A stretch of 64,000 bases of DNA. It comes from Gaetbulibacter_A aestuarii (GTDB lineage Bacteria; Bacteroidota; Bacteroidia; Flavobacteriales; Flavobacteriaceae). This document shows positions 42,784-52,100 of the stretch, one piece after another (position 1 is the first letter of the stretch; each line of letters starts with the position of its first letter). The stretch covers positions 1,116,001-1,180,000 of the forward strand of contig NZ_BAABAY010000001.1 in assembly GCF_039537665.1 (NCBI RefSeq). Direction: 5' to 3'. The position numbers and the translations under genes are program-made. Below the pieces are notes generated by a model. It saw only the letters and a list, made by a program, of their open reading frames with translations. It ran no database searches and had not been told where the DNA came from.

Positions 42784-43461
42784 TTACGCTATTGCCATGG
42801 TTGCAATACTAATTTTTAAATTTTTCGCCTGATTTAGAACGCAAATACAACCTTCCAGTGTGGCACCTGTTGTTATCAGATCATCTACAATAAGGACATG
42901 TTTATTTTCCAAAAGTTCGGGATGTACCAGTTTGTAAAGTTCCGGATTGTTATTGAAGCGTTCACTGCGGTTTTTTTTGGTTTGCGTTTTTGTATGGATC
43001 ACTTTTATTAAAAGATCTTCACGATATTCAGCATTTAGAGAAAACGCTATACGTTTTCCGAATTTGGTAACCTGATTAAAACCTCGTTCTCTAAGTTTCT
43101 TTTTATGGATGGGTACCGGAATGATCATATCGATAGCTTGCCATTCCGGGAGTGTTGCAAGTTCCCCGCCTAACCAATCGCCAAGAACCTCTCCGATACC
43201 CTGATGCCCTTTATATTTAAGCTCGTGGATGAGGTGTTGTACCGGACCTTTTTTTTCAAATCGAAATAAGGCGGTGCCCTGTTCTATGTTAGCGCGGCCG
43301 AATAGAACCTTTTTTAATGCGGGATTTTTGTCAAAATGAAAATTTGTAACCGGTAAGGCATGCCGACAATCGACGCAAATAGAATCCTCACGGACCATAA
43401 GCGGTTGATGGCATGCATAGCAAACTTTTGGAAAAAATAAGTTAAGTAAAGACTGTAGCAT
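42784..43461 (-). CDS. ComF family phosphoribosyltransferase-like protein
   Basis: A 225-residue ComF-type protein. The N-terminal zinc-finger-like cysteines (CYACHQPL, CVDCRHAL) are followed by a PRTase fold with IIPVPIHKKKLRERGFNQV (near 115) and the PRPP loop VLIVDDLITTGATLEGC (near 190). In competent bacteria ComF assists DNA uptake; here the role is not known. Confidence 0.87.
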   Translation of the reverse strand: MLQSLLNLFFPKVCYACHQPLMVREDSICVDCRHALPVTNFHFDKNPALKKVLFGRANIEQGTALFRFEKKGPVQHLIHELKYKGHQGIGEVLGDWLGGELATLPEWQAIDMIIPVPIHKKKLRERGFNQVTKFGKRIAFSLNAEYREDLLIKVIHTKTQTKKNRSERFNNNPELYKLVHPELLENKHVLIVDDLITTGATLEGCICVLNQAKNLKISIATMAIA

Positions 43462-43569
43462 TTGGGGAAAACTTGGTCTAAGGATAAACTTAGAAAAAAT
43501 AAACGATTTATGCGTTGTAATTTTTGAATAACACGCGCTTTATTTATGGCGGTTTTATATTTTTGCATC

Positions 43570-45114
43570 ATGGCAAATCAAGATGATCAATTTAAGAAAG
43601 TAATCTCTCATGCAAAGGAGTATGGTTACGTGTTCCAGAGTAGTGAGATTTACGATGGATTAAGCGCAGTTTACGATTATGCGCAGAATGGAGCTGAATT
43701 AAAGAAGAATATTCGTGACTATTGGTGGAAGGCCATGGTGCAAATGCACGAAAATATAGTGGGTATTGATGCCGCTATTTTTATGCATCCAACCACCTGG
43801 AAAGCTTCCGGCCACGTGGATGCTTTTAATGATCCCTTAATTGATAATAAAGATTCGAAAAAACGCTACCGTGCTGATGTACTTATTGAGGATTACTGTG
43901 CCAAGATAGAAGCCAAAATAGATAAAGAAGTTGCTAAAGCTGAAAAACGTTTTGGTGATGCTTTTGATAAAGACCAATTTTTAGCTACGAATCCGAGGGT
44001 GTTGGGTTATCAGGAAAAAATTGACACGACGCTTTCGCGGATGGCAAAATCTTTGGAAAAAGAGGATCTGGCCGATGTAAAGGCTCTGATAGAAGAATTG
44101 GAGATTGCCGACCCATTGACCGGAAGTAAGAACTGGACTGATGTGAAGCAATTCAATTTGATGTTTGGTACGAAGTTGGGAGCCTCTGCTGAAAATGCTA
44201 TGGACTTGTATTTGCGTCCGGAAACGGCCCAGGGTATTTTTGTAAACTTTTTAAATGTTCAAAAAACCGGAAGGATGAAGATCCCATTTGGTATTGCCCA
44301 AACAGGAAAAGCATTCAGGAATGAGATCGTGGCTCGTCAATTTATTTTTAGAATGCGTGAGTTCGAACAGATGGAAATGCAATTTTTCATTAAACCGGGA
44401 ACCCAAAAAGAATGGTATGATTACTGGAAGGAAACCCGCTTGAAATGGCATCTTTCTTTAGGTATGGGCGAGGAAAATTATCGTTTTCATGACCATGAAA
44501 AGTTAGCCCATTATGCGGATGCAGCCGCTGATATTGAATTTAAATTCCCGTTCGGATTTAAAGAATTGGAAGGCATCCACTCCAGAACGGATTTCGATCT
44601 AAAAGCGCATGAAAAATATTCTGGTAAAAAATTACAATACTTCGATCCGGAAGAGAATAAAAGTTATGTTCCTTATGTTTTGGAAACTTCGATAGGTTTA
44701 GATCGAATGTTCCTGGCCGTATTTTCTAACGCTTTGGAGGATGAGGAATTGGACAATGGTACCACCAGAACCGTTTTAAAATTACCAAGTGTCTTGGCGC
44801 CAACAAAAGCGGCTATTTTACCTTTAGTGAAAAAAGATGGTTTACCTGAAATTGCCCAACAGATCGTAGAGGATCTTAAGTGGGATTTTAATATATTTTA
44901 TGATGAAAAGGATGCCGTTGGTAAACGTTATCGCCGTCAGGATGCTATTGGAACACCATTTTGTATCACGGTGGATCACGATACTTTAACTGATAACACC
45001 GTAACCATTCGCTATCGTGATAGCATGGCGCAGGAACGTGTGAAAATTGATGATTTGCGCGACCTGATCAGAAAAGAGGTGGATATGCGCAACTGGCTCT
45101 TAAAAATGAAATAA
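43570..45114 (+). CDS. glyS: Glycine-tRNA ligase (single-chain class II)
   Basis: A 514-residue class II synthetase of the homodimeric archaeal/eukaryal-like type. Motifs are MHPTTWKASGHVDAFNDPL, RPETAQGIFVNF, FGIAQTGKAFRNEI and EPYVLETSIGLDRMF-like (PYVLETSIGLDRMFLAV). An in-frame ATG 24 bp upstream exists, but MANQDDQFKKVISHAKEYG matches the expected N terminus. The -7-like TATTTTTG at 43558-43565 sits only 5 nt before this ATG, so the leader may be very short or the promoter lies elsewhere. Confidence 0.93.
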   Translation: MANQDDQFKKVISHAKEYGYVFQSSEIYDGLSAVYDYAQNGAELKKNIRDYWWKAMVQMHENIVGIDAAIFMHPTTWKASGHVDAFNDPLIDNKDSKKRYRADVLIEDYCAKIEAKIDKEVAKAEKRFGDAFDKDQFLATNPRVLGYQEKIDTTLSRMAKSLEKEDLADVKALIEELEIADPLTGSKNWTDVKQFNLMFGTKLGASAENAMDLYLRPETAQGIFVNFLNVQKTGRMKIPFGIAQTGKAFRNEIVARQFIFRMREFEQMEMQFFIKPGTQKEWYDYWKETRLKWHLSLGMGEENYRFHDHEKLAHYADAAADIEFKFPFGFKELEGIHSRTDFDLKAHEKYSGKKLQYFDPEENKSYVPYVLETSIGLDRMFLAVFSNALEDEELDNGTTRTVLKLPSVLAPTKAAILPLVKKDGLPEIAQQIVEDLKWDFNIFYDEKDAVGKRYRRQDAIGTPFCITVDHDTLTDNTVTIRYRDSMAQERVKIDDLRDLIRKEVDMRNWLLKMK

Positions 45115-45134
45115 GCATTACAGAGATAAAAAAG

Positions 45135-45163
45135 AAAAGCCGAAACGTGAGTTTCGGCTTTTT
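45135..45163. terminator. Bidirectional terminator between glyS and the Lrp gene
   Basis: AAAAGCCGAAAC, loop GTGA, GTTTCGGCTTTTT: a strong symmetrical stem with A/T runs shared by the two convergent genes. Confidence 0.9.
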
Positions 45164-45165
45164 AT

Positions 45166-45636
45166 TTATACGGCTATTTGCCGATCTATTTGTTGATCTA
45201 GTGAGATTAAAGATTCCGTGCGTAAAACTCCTGAAATAGACTGGATATCTTTATTGAGTAAATGCATTAAATGTGCATTATCATGACACAAGATCTTGAT
45301 AAAAATATTCCATTGTCCCGTAGTATAATGGCACTCGGTTACCTCCGGCATTTTTCTTAGAGTGCGAACAACATCTTCATAGTTACTCGCTCTGTCTAGA
45401 TAAATACCCACAAATGCAAGTGTAGAATAACCTAATACTTTGGGGTTTAAAATAAATTTTGAACCGACTAATAATTTAGACTTTTCAAGTTTTCTTAGGC
45501 GTTGATGAATGGCAGCACCGGAAATACCCACATTTCGGGCAATTTCAAGTATTGGCGTTCGGGCATCCGTAGTCAGTGCCCTTAGAATTTTCTTGTCGAT
45601 GCCATCGATGATGATGGTTTTGCTTTTAAGCTTCAT
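45166..45636 (-). CDS. Lrp/AsnC family transcriptional regulator
   Basis: A 156-residue regulator with an N-terminal HTH (IDKKILRALTTDARTPILEI, GISGAAIHQRLRKLEKSKLL) and a C-terminal amino-acid-sensing RAM domain (about 75-150). The frame is open 9 codons further upstream, but MKLKSKTIIIDGIDKKI is the likely start. The gene upstream on the same strand is a saccharopine dehydrogenase-family gene, so amino acid control is plausible. The structured repeat lies between them. Confidence 0.88.
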   Translation of the reverse strand: MKLKSKTIIIDGIDKKILRALTTDARTPILEIARNVGISGAAIHQRLRKLEKSKLLVGSKFILNPKVLGYSTLAFVGIYLDRASNYEDVVRTLRKMPEVTECHYTTGQWNIFIKILCHDNAHLMHLLNKDIQSISGVLRTESLISLDQQIDRQIAV

Positions 45637-45707
45637 GTTGGTTTGCTTTCGTTTTAAAATCAAAAATACTCATTTACTTTTAATATGAAAGTTTTTTTTG
45701 TTGATAC

Positions 45708-45785
45708 TCCCTATCGGCAGGTAGGGATTGCAGCGGCATCCTTTATTGAAGTATTAAAAAAAGATACATCAGAAAGCCCGACCCG
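45708..45785 (+). repeat. Structured intergenic repeat, copy 2
   Basis: TCCCTA/TAGGGA (45708-45727) forms a 5' hairpin, then ATTGCAGCGGCATCC, an ATC-C-TTTATT hairpin against AAAAAAAGAT with the same bulged C, then GATACATCAGAAAGCCCG. The blocks GATTG, GCATCCTTT, AAAAAAAGATA and GAAAGC match copy 1 (10184-10285) in order. It sits in the spacer between the saccharopine dehydrogenase-family gene and the Lrp gene, antisense to both. Confidence 0.65.
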
Positions 45786-45803
45786 CAGAGTAACATCCAA
45801 GAT

Positions 45804-47168
45804 CTAACTATTTAAGGGATTGTAGCCTAAATAGGGAACTTCTTTTTCATTGAATTTTATTTCGAAACTTTTAAGCTCTTCCAAAATAGGCTCGTAAATT
45901 TCTTTGGTTATTGGGATGTGAACGCCCGGGGTAGTGATCTTTTTGTTAAGAATAGCGAGGGTGGCCATAGCTACCGGCAGACCAACAGTTTTTGCCATAG
46001 CGGTGTAGGTTTGGTTCTCGCCGATGCAAACCATGTTGGACTCGATCTGATGTTTTTCCCCATCTTTCTCATAACCGAATTTATGGTACATCACGATCAT
46101 ATCTTTATCGTCGTGATCGAGCATCCAGCTATCACTTAATATTTTTTGAAGAATTTGTGCGGGGGTAGCTTTTTTGAGTTCCACTCTTTTTGTGGCATCA
46201 AACAAATTGAGCTCTGTGAGCTTGTCCCAAACAATATCGTCCTGATCGATCTTAACCTGATGGCGCAGTTTGAGTTCTACAGAATCATTTGGGCTATAGG
46301 GCAGAAATGCATTTGTAAAATCGCGATAGCTCATGTTCTCACTGTCGTCGATGGTATAACTGTCGTCCGTCATGCCAAGCATTACAAAAATATTCCAGGC
46401 ACGGCTAAATCCCACCCGGCGCATGGTACCACGGTAAAGCGTTTTTACGTTATCGAGGCCATAAGCACTTTGATATTTCAATGAATCGCGGTTGGCATAA
46501 GCTTCGAAACGGCCAAAATTTTCAATATCCAGAAATTCTGTACGGCGGAAAAGGCGGTGGTAAGGAATATATTTATAGGCGCCTTCCTGTAAAAATTTAG
46601 CAGCGCCACCTTGCCCTGCGACAACCACATTTCTGGGGTTCCAGGTAAATTTGTAATTCCATAGATTATCATCACTTTCCGGTGCTACAAGTCCGCCACA
46701 AAATGATTCAAAAAGAATCACCTTGCCACCATCTTCACGAATGCGATCGATAACCTGCATGGCACTCATGTGGTCTATTCCGGGATCGACACCAATTTCA
46801 TTCATTAATATCACACCTTCCTTTTTCGCAGTATTATCGAGATCTTGCATCTCATTGCTCACGTAGGAGGCGGTTACCATGTGTTTTTTGAAACGAACAC
46901 AATCCTTGGCCACTTCAATGTGAAAACGGGCCGGTAACATAGAGATAACAATATCCGCAGCTTTTATGGCATTTTCACGGGCCGGGGCATCAAAAACATC
47001 TAGCGTTTTTACCTCGGCATTGGGGTGTTTATTAATGAGTTTTTTAGCGTGATCGGTGTTGAGATCGGCCACGGTAATAAACAAGTTTTCAGTGTTTGCT
47101 TTGTTTAAAAGGTATTTTAAAAGGTAGGAGGTAGATTTTCCTGAACCTATTATCAAAATCTTTCGCAT
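45804..47168 (-). CDS. Saccharopine dehydrogenase-family protein
   Basis: A 454-residue NAD(P)-dependent oxidoreductase with an N-terminal Rossmann motif IIGSGKSTSYLLKYLLNKA (residues 6-24), NEIGVDPGIDHMSAM (about 122) and a C-terminal substrate domain similar to LYS9 (saccharopine reductase). It may belong to lysine breakdown. The Lrp-type gene follows 168 bp downstream. The exact reaction is inferred from family likeness. Confidence 0.85.
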   Translation of the reverse strand: MRKILIIGSGKSTSYLLKYLLNKANTENLFITVADLNTDHAKKLINKHPNAEVKTLDVFDAPARENAIKAADIVISMLPARFHIEVAKDCVRFKKHMVTASYVSNEMQDLDNTAKKEGVILMNEIGVDPGIDHMSAMQVIDRIREDGGKVILFESFCGGLVAPESDDNLWNYKFTWNPRNVVVAGQGGAAKFLQEGAYKYIPYHRLFRRTEFLDIENFGRFEAYANRDSLKYQSAYGLDNVKTLYRGTMRRVGFSRAWNIFVMLGMTDDSYTIDDSENMSYRDFTNAFLPYSPNDSVELKLRHQVKIDQDDIVWDKLTELNLFDATKRVELKKATPAQILQKILSDSWMLDHDDKDMIVMYHKFGYEKDGEKHQIESNMVCIGENQTYTAMAKTVGLPVAMATLAILNKKITTPGVHIPITKEIYEPILEELKSFEIKFNEKEVPYLGYNPLNS

Positions 47169-47238
47169 AAGTAAATTTTGTTAAGTACTTTTGTATTACT
47201 AATGTAGCTATTTTAACTACTTGATTTGAAACCTACAC

Positions 47239-47637
47239 ATGAATAAATCTATTTTAGTAACGGCGTCGGTTTTAGGTTTTACCGGGATTATTTTAGGAGC
47301 CTTTGCAGCTCATGGTTTAAAACAACTTGTTCCCGCTGAATCGGTAACCAGTTTTGAGACCGGAGTGCGTTACCAAATGTATCATGCGTTCTTTCTTTTA
47401 TTTTTAGGATTGACCAATTTTCTGTCTGAAAAAACCAAAAAATCCATGTTTTGGCTCACCCTTCTGGGGGTCATTTTTTTCTCAGGATCCATTTACGGAT
47501 TGGCAACCAATAGTTTATACACTTTTGATTTTACCACCCTTGCTTTCGTAACGCCTGTTGGCGGCTTACTTTTTATTATCACATGGGGACTACTTTTTGT
47601 CAATTTCCTAAAAATAAAGCCTAAAAGTAATAATTAA
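47239..47637 (+). CDS. DUF423 membrane protein
   Basis: A 132-residue protein with four hydrophobic segments and the family motif GAFAAHGLKQLVP near residue 21 and RYQMYHAFFLLFLGL near 45. DUF423 proteins are small inner-membrane proteins of unknown function. Divergent from the saccharopine dehydrogenase-family gene. Confidence 0.85.
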   Translation: MNKSILVTASVLGFTGIILGAFAAHGLKQLVPAESVTSFETGVRYQMYHAFFLLFLGLTNFLSEKTKKSMFWLTLLGVIFFSGSIYGLATNSLYTFDFTTLAFVTPVGGLLFIITWGLLFVNFLKIKPKSNN

Positions 47638-47696
47638 TAAATATTAAACAGAAATAATATTATATTTTTGCGATATAATTAAAACAAACTCAAACA

Positions 47697-49313
47697 ATGC
47701 TTAATTCTGATCAACTTACTACAACGATTTCGTTAGAAGATTACGGAATAAAAAACGCTAAAGTGAAGTACCAGTTATCACCGGAAAAATTACAGGAACT
47801 TACTCTAAAAAAAGGGCAAGGTGTTGAAACAGCTTCTGGTGTTTTGGCCGTGAATACCGGTGAATTTACCGGGCGCTCCCCGAAGGATCGTTTTATTGTT
47901 AAAGATGACATTACTTCGGAAAAAATTTGGTGGGGCGATATCAATATTCCTTTTGATCCTGAAAAATTTGATGCGCTCTACGATAAGGTAACAGATTACC
48001 TCTCGGAAAAGGAGGTTTTTGTTCGCGATAGTTATGCTTGTGCCGCTCCTAACTACAAGCTTAATATTCGCGTAATTAATGAGTATCCGTGGAGTAATAT
48101 GTTTGCTTATAATATGTTCTTGCGTCCTAATGAGAAGGCTTTGGAAGATTTTGATCCGGAATGGCTTATTGTAAATGCTCCGGGGTTTATGGCCGATCCA
48201 AAAACAGACGGAACGCGTCAGCATAATTTTGCAATTCTGAACTTTACCAAAAAGATCGCTTTGATTGGTGGTACCGGCTATACCGGTGAGATCAAGAAAG
48301 GTATCTTTTCGGCCTTGAATTTTATACTTCCTGTATACAAGAACACGCTTCCTATGCATTGTAGTGCTAATGTTGGAAAAGACGATGATACTGCTATTTT
48401 CTTTGGACTTTCCGGAACAGGAAAAACAACGTTATCGACAGATCCGAATCGTAGTTTGATTGGTGATGATGAGCATGGTTGGACCAACGAGAATACCGTT
48501 TTTAATTTTGAAGGTGGTTGCTATGCCAAGGTAATCAATCTTTCAAAAGAAAAGGAACCTGAAATTTACGACGCTATTAAAAAAGGTGCCATTCTTGAAA
48601 ATGTTATTTTGGATGATAAAGGTGAGGTTGATTTTGCCGATACTTCGATTACTCAAAATACAAGAGTGAGTTATCCTATTGATCATATTGAAAACATCAG
48701 GAAACCATCGATTGGCAGAAACCCTAAAAACATTTTCTTTTTAACGGCCGATGCTTTCGGTGTAATTCCTCCAATTTCCAAACTAACACCGGCTCAGGCA
48801 GCCTATCATTTTATTTCCGGTTATACAGCTAAAGTAGCAGGAACTGAAGCTGGCGTTGTAGAACCTGTACCTAGTTTTTCAGCTTGCTTTGGAGCACCAT
48901 TTATGCCATTGCATCCGGCGAAATATGCGGAAATGCTGAGCAAGAAAATGAAGACCAGCGGTGTTAATGTATGGTTGGTGAATACCGGTTGGACCGGCGG
49001 TCCTTATGGTGTTGGAAAACGTATGGAATTAAAATATACCAGAGCGATGATCAATGCTGTTCTAAACGGCGATCTAGGCTTGTATAATTACGATAATTAC
49101 CATATTCACTCGGTGTTTGGTGTTGCGCAACCACGTGAATGCCCTGGTGTTCCAACGCGTGTGTTGAGTCCGCGAGCCACCTGGAATAACGACCAGGCTT
49201 ATTATGAAATGGCTTTCAAATTAACCAATGCCTTCAGGGAAAACTTCAAAAAGTTTGAGATGCATTGTAATGAAGAGATCAGACGTGGCGGCCCACAACG
49301 CTACGGTTTTTAA
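47697..49313 (+). CDS. pckA: Phosphoenolpyruvate carboxykinase (ATP)
   Basis: A 538-residue enzyme that converts oxaloacetate and ATP to PEP, the entry to gluconeogenesis. Motifs are NTGEFTGRSPKDRFIV (about 51), MHCSANVG (about 220), the P-loop GLSGTGKTTLS (about 242), LIGDDEHGW (about 259) and NTGWTGGPYGVGKRM (about 427). A TATTTTTG -7-like element lies at 47663-47670. Terminator immediately downstream. Confidence 0.97.
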   Translation: MLNSDQLTTTISLEDYGIKNAKVKYQLSPEKLQELTLKKGQGVETASGVLAVNTGEFTGRSPKDRFIVKDDITSEKIWWGDINIPFDPEKFDALYDKVTDYLSEKEVFVRDSYACAAPNYKLNIRVINEYPWSNMFAYNMFLRPNEKALEDFDPEWLIVNAPGFMADPKTDGTRQHNFAILNFTKKIALIGGTGYTGEIKKGIFSALNFILPVYKNTLPMHCSANVGKDDDTAIFFGLSGTGKTTLSTDPNRSLIGDDEHGWTNENTVFNFEGGCYAKVINLSKEKEPEIYDAIKKGAILENVILDDKGEVDFADTSITQNTRVSYPIDHIENIRKPSIGRNPKNIFFLTADAFGVIPPISKLTPAQAAYHFISGYTAKVAGTEAGVVEPVPSFSACFGAPFMPLHPAKYAEMLSKKMKTSGVNVWLVNTGWTGGPYGVGKRMELKYTRAMINAVLNGDLGLYNYDNYHIHSVFGVAQPRECPGVPTRVLSPRATWNNDQAYYEMAFKLTNAFRENFKKFEMHCNEEIRRGGPQRYGF

Positions 49314-49317
49314 AAAT

Positions 49318-49347
49318 AAAATCTCCAATGTTTATTGGGGATTTTTT
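49318..49347 (+). terminator. Terminator after pckA
   Basis: AAATC-CCAAT, loop GTTT, ATTGG-GATTT, then TTTTTT. It is symmetrical enough to act also on the convergent small-protein gene. Confidence 0.8.
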
Positions 49348-49366
49348 GTTTTGAATCTGTAACGAT

Positions 49367-49681
49367 TTATAGAATAATAATTAAAAGTAAAATGATGATA
49401 ATCGCTCCTGTTGAAATGTAAAGTCCGTTGCCGGATGAGCGAATTTCTCTCTTAATAGTGCGTACTTCTTTTCGAAGTTCTTTACGTTCAACACGACTAA
49501 GGTCCGATTTATCCATATCTTTTATTTCCTCAAGGCGGTTAAGCATGGTCTTAACCTCGGCCGGAATTTCTGTTTTTTCTGTTGTTTTCGATGTTGGATT
49601 AATTTCGCTGGCCATAACCGAATTCGGAACCATTACCAACGATAATACCATCAGGGATAAGCAAAGCAGCTGTTTTTTCAT
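49367..49681 (-). CDS. Small exported membrane-anchored protein, unknown function
   Basis: A 104-residue protein with a signal peptide ending near VMA, a charged coiled-coil-like middle (VERKELRKEVRTIKREIRSS) and a very hydrophobic C-terminal helix (ISTGAIIIILLLIIIL). The layout is that of small envelope proteins common in Flavobacteriaceae. I do not recognise a named family. Confidence 0.6.
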   Translation of the reverse strand: MKKQLLCLSLMVLSLVMVPNSVMASEINPTSKTTEKTEIPAEVKTMLNRLEEIKDMDKSDLSRVERKELRKEVRTIKREIRSSGNGLYISTGAIIIILLLIIIL

Positions 49682-49783
49682 GATGAATGATTTTTGTTAT
49701 TAGTGTTATAAATGTACAATTTAAAAATAACATTGAAAACGCTTTTGTTTTTTAGGCCTCTAAAACAGGTAGTGGAAAAAATA

Positions 49784-49818
49784 AAAAACCCGATCTTTCA
49801 TAAAAAGGTCGGGCTTTT
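49784..49818 (-). terminator. Terminator after hemD
   Basis: Read on -, AAAAGCCCGA-CTTTTT pairs with AAAG-TCGGGTTTT and is followed by a long T-run. It ends the DUF4271-hemD transcript. Confidence 0.75.
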
Positions 49819-49838
49819 AGTTATAATGACTGAAAAGA

Positions 49839-50588
49839 TTATTTTCCTTTGTTTACTTTATCAATATATTTTTGAAGTGCCATGGTCATGGAAGGTGTTT
49901 CGGGAGTTGGCGCAGCAATATCTACACGTAACCCTTTTTCCTCTACAGCCTTAATGGTGGTATTTCCAAAAACCGCAATACGGGTATCATTTTGTTTGAA
50001 ATCCGGAAAATTCTGGAATAATGATTCAATACCAGACGGACTAAAAAACACTAAAACATCATAATACACATTGGCAAGATCAGAAAGGTCGCTTACTACA
50101 GTTTTATAAAATGTAGCTTGTTTCCAATTGATACCTAAATTATCCAGAGTTTCTGGAACTAAAGGTTTAACCTTATCCGTTGTTGGCAACAAAAACTTTT
50201 CGTCTTTGTATTTCTTAATTAAAGGGGTTAATTCTGGAAAAGTTCGTTTACCAACATAGATTTTGCGTTTTCTGTAAACTACATATTTTTGAAGATAATA
50301 GGCTACAGCTTCGGATTGGCAGAAATACTTCATGGTGTCTGGCACCGTAAAGCGCATTTCTTTGGCAACTCTAAAAAAGTGATCTACTGCATTTCGACTG
50401 GTTAAAATAATAGCGGTGTAATTGCTTAAATCGACTTTTTGTTGTCTAATTTCTTTTGCCGACACACCCTCTACATGTATGAAAGGTCTGAAGTCAATTT
50501 TAACCTTTTGTTTTTCCTGCAATTCATAATAAGGCGAATTCTCAATTTTAGGTTCCGGTTGAGATACTAAAATGGTTTTCACTTTCAT
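49839..50588 (-). CDS. hemD: Uroporphyrinogen-III synthase
   Basis: A 249-residue HemD-like protein (YTAIILTSRNAVDHFFRVAKE near 58; VLVFFSPSGIESLFQNFPDF near 175; IAVFGNTTIKAVEEKGLRVDIAAPTPE near 205). It would cyclise hydroxymethylbilane in heme/siroheme synthesis. Other heme genes are not nearby. It follows the DUF4271 gene by 18 bp, a common Bacteroidota pair. Confidence 0.85.
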   Translation of the reverse strand: MKVKTILVSQPEPKIENSPYYELQEKQKVKIDFRPFIHVEGVSAKEIRQQKVDLSNYTAIILTSRNAVDHFFRVAKEMRFTVPDTMKYFCQSEAVAYYLQKYVVYRKRKIYVGKRTFPELTPLIKKYKDEKFLLPTTDKVKPLVPETLDNLGINWKQATFYKTVVSDLSDLANVYYDVLVFFSPSGIESLFQNFPDFKQNDTRIAVFGNTTIKAVEEKGLRVDIAAPTPETPSMTMALQKYIDKVNKGK

Positions 50589-50606
50589 AAGTTCAAATTG
50601 TTTATT

Positions 50607-51251
50607 TTATGGAACAAATACCTTGTATAAAACAAGATAGGGTGCGATTTCAAGAGCGCAAAGATACAAAATAAAATAGAATAAATGCTGTTTTATAATA
50701 CTTTGATTTGTTTTTATTGTCGAAATTAAACCCGTGAAATTCACCAAAACAAGGATACCTAAAAAGCTGTAAATGAGTGCTTCAGAAACATCTAACGTAT
50801 AAAGTAACAAAGCGTTGAACGGCAAGAGAACAAGACCTAGAAAATTCTTGTAACTAATTTTTTGAAATAAGTAATTATCCATAAGATCATCAATTTCAAA
50901 TAAGCTTCCAACTAAACGTTCGATAAGTACTTTGGCTACAATAAAAACACCAATACCTACACCAATTTTTATTAAAATATCCGGGTATACTGTACGCGTA
51001 CCAACACCATATTCATATATAATGTAGAAAAATACTGCTGTGCATACTACGAGATTTGCAAATAGTAACGCTTCAAACAAATCCAGAAATTTTTGATCTT
51101 TTCTGTAAACTTTAAGGTATTTAGGTTTGAATAGTAAATTAATGAAATCCAAAAAGCGTCCAGGAGCCAGCAATTTGGCCAATGCAATAAAAATGAGGCC
51201 GGCAACAAGAAGGATGGTTAGGGGCTCGTTATGTTCAATATATCTCAGCAC
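50607..51251 (-). CDS. DUF4271 membrane protein
   Basis: A 214-residue protein with about six hydrophobic segments, starting with LTILLVAGLIFIALAKLLAP and containing RTVYPDILIKIGVGIGVFI. DUF4271 is Bacteroidota-specific and often precedes hemD. Function unknown. Confidence 0.78.
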   Translation of the reverse strand: MLRYIEHNEPLTILLVAGLIFIALAKLLAPGRFLDFINLLFKPKYLKVYRKDQKFLDLFEALLFANLVVCTAVFFYIIYEYGVGTRTVYPDILIKIGVGIGVFIVAKVLIERLVGSLFEIDDLMDNYLFQKISYKNFLGLVLLPFNALLLYTLDVSEALIYSFLGILVLVNFTGLISTIKTNQSIIKQHLFYFILYLCALEIAPYLVLYKVFVP

Positions 51252-51371
51252 GTCGTAAAATTATTATAAATATTGAAACGGGTTTCTAATTATTAGGGAT
51301 TATTTAAAAAAAATTCTTTTATAAATATCTTACATTTGCTAAAAAAACAGACCAATACCAAGGCCTTTAGT

Positions 51372-52094
51372 ATGGAGCAAAGTTTAGTTATTATTCCTAC
51401 TTATAATGAGATTGAAAATATAGAAGCCATTATTAAGGCCGTTTTTCAGCAATCTGAATCAGTTCATGTACTTGTTGTTGATGACAATTCACCTGATCTG
51501 ACAGCCGGAAAAGTAAAGGAACTGCAGGCAACCTATTCCCGGCGGTTATTTCTGGAAGAACGAGAGGCAAAAACCGGACTGGGAACGGCTTACATCCATG
51601 GATTTAAATGGGCGTTGGCTCGCGATTATCAATATATCTTTGAAATGGATGCTGATTTTTCACATAATCCGGTAGATTTACCGCGACTTTACTCGGCCAG
51701 TCTCGAAGAGCAGGCTGATGTGGTTATCGGATCGCGATACATCAAAGGCGTAAATGTGGTGAACTGGCCTTTAACCCGTGTGCTTATGTCATATTTGGCA
51801 TCGGTTTATGTTCGTATTATAACAGGAATGAAAATTCACGATACCACAGCCGGTTTTGTATGCTACAAGCGTCGTGTACTGGAAGCCATCAATCTGGATG
51901 AAATTAAATTTATTGGTTATGCCTTTCAAATTGAAATGAAATTTAAAGCGTATCTCGGTGGATTTAAGATTCTTGAAATACCTGTCATTTTTACAGATCG
52001 AACAAAAGGAGAATCAAAATTGAGTTCTGGCATCATTTCTGAAGCTATCTTTGGAGTGATTTCTATGAAAATGAAAAGTCTGTTTAAAAAATAA
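51372..52094 (+). CDS. Polyprenol monophosphomannose synthase-like GT2 glycosyltransferase
   Basis: A 240-residue GT2 enzyme like dolichol-phosphate mannosyltransferase. The donor site motifs are VIIPTYNEIENIEAII (5-20), VVDDNSPDLTA (about 37), the acidic motif EMDADFSHNP (about 92) and GSRYIKGVNVVNWPL (about 123). It would load mannose or another sugar on a polyprenyl phosphate for protein or lipid glycosylation. A TTG 36 bp upstream is open; MEQSLVIIPTYNE is the better start. TACATTTG, a -7-like element, overlaps that TTG. Confidence 0.87.
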   Translation: MEQSLVIIPTYNEIENIEAIIKAVFQQSESVHVLVVDDNSPDLTAGKVKELQATYSRRLFLEEREAKTGLGTAYIHGFKWALARDYQYIFEMDADFSHNPVDLPRLYSASLEEQADVVIGSRYIKGVNVVNWPLTRVLMSYLASVYVRIITGMKIHDTTAGFVCYKRRVLEAINLDEIKFIGYAFQIEMKFKAYLGGFKILEIPVIFTDRTKGESKLSSGIISEAIFGVISMKMKSLFKK

Positions 52095-52100
52095 AATGCT

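Noticed and set aside
45708..45785. tRNA gene or fragment in the Lrp spacer
   Set aside because: No T-loop GTTCGA, no acceptor pairing and no CCA context; the blocks match the repeat at 10184-10285 instead.
47805..48359. Long open frame (184 codons) antisense to pckA
   Set aside because: It lies wholly within the highly conserved pckA gene, has no recognisable motif and a biased composition typical of a shadow frame.
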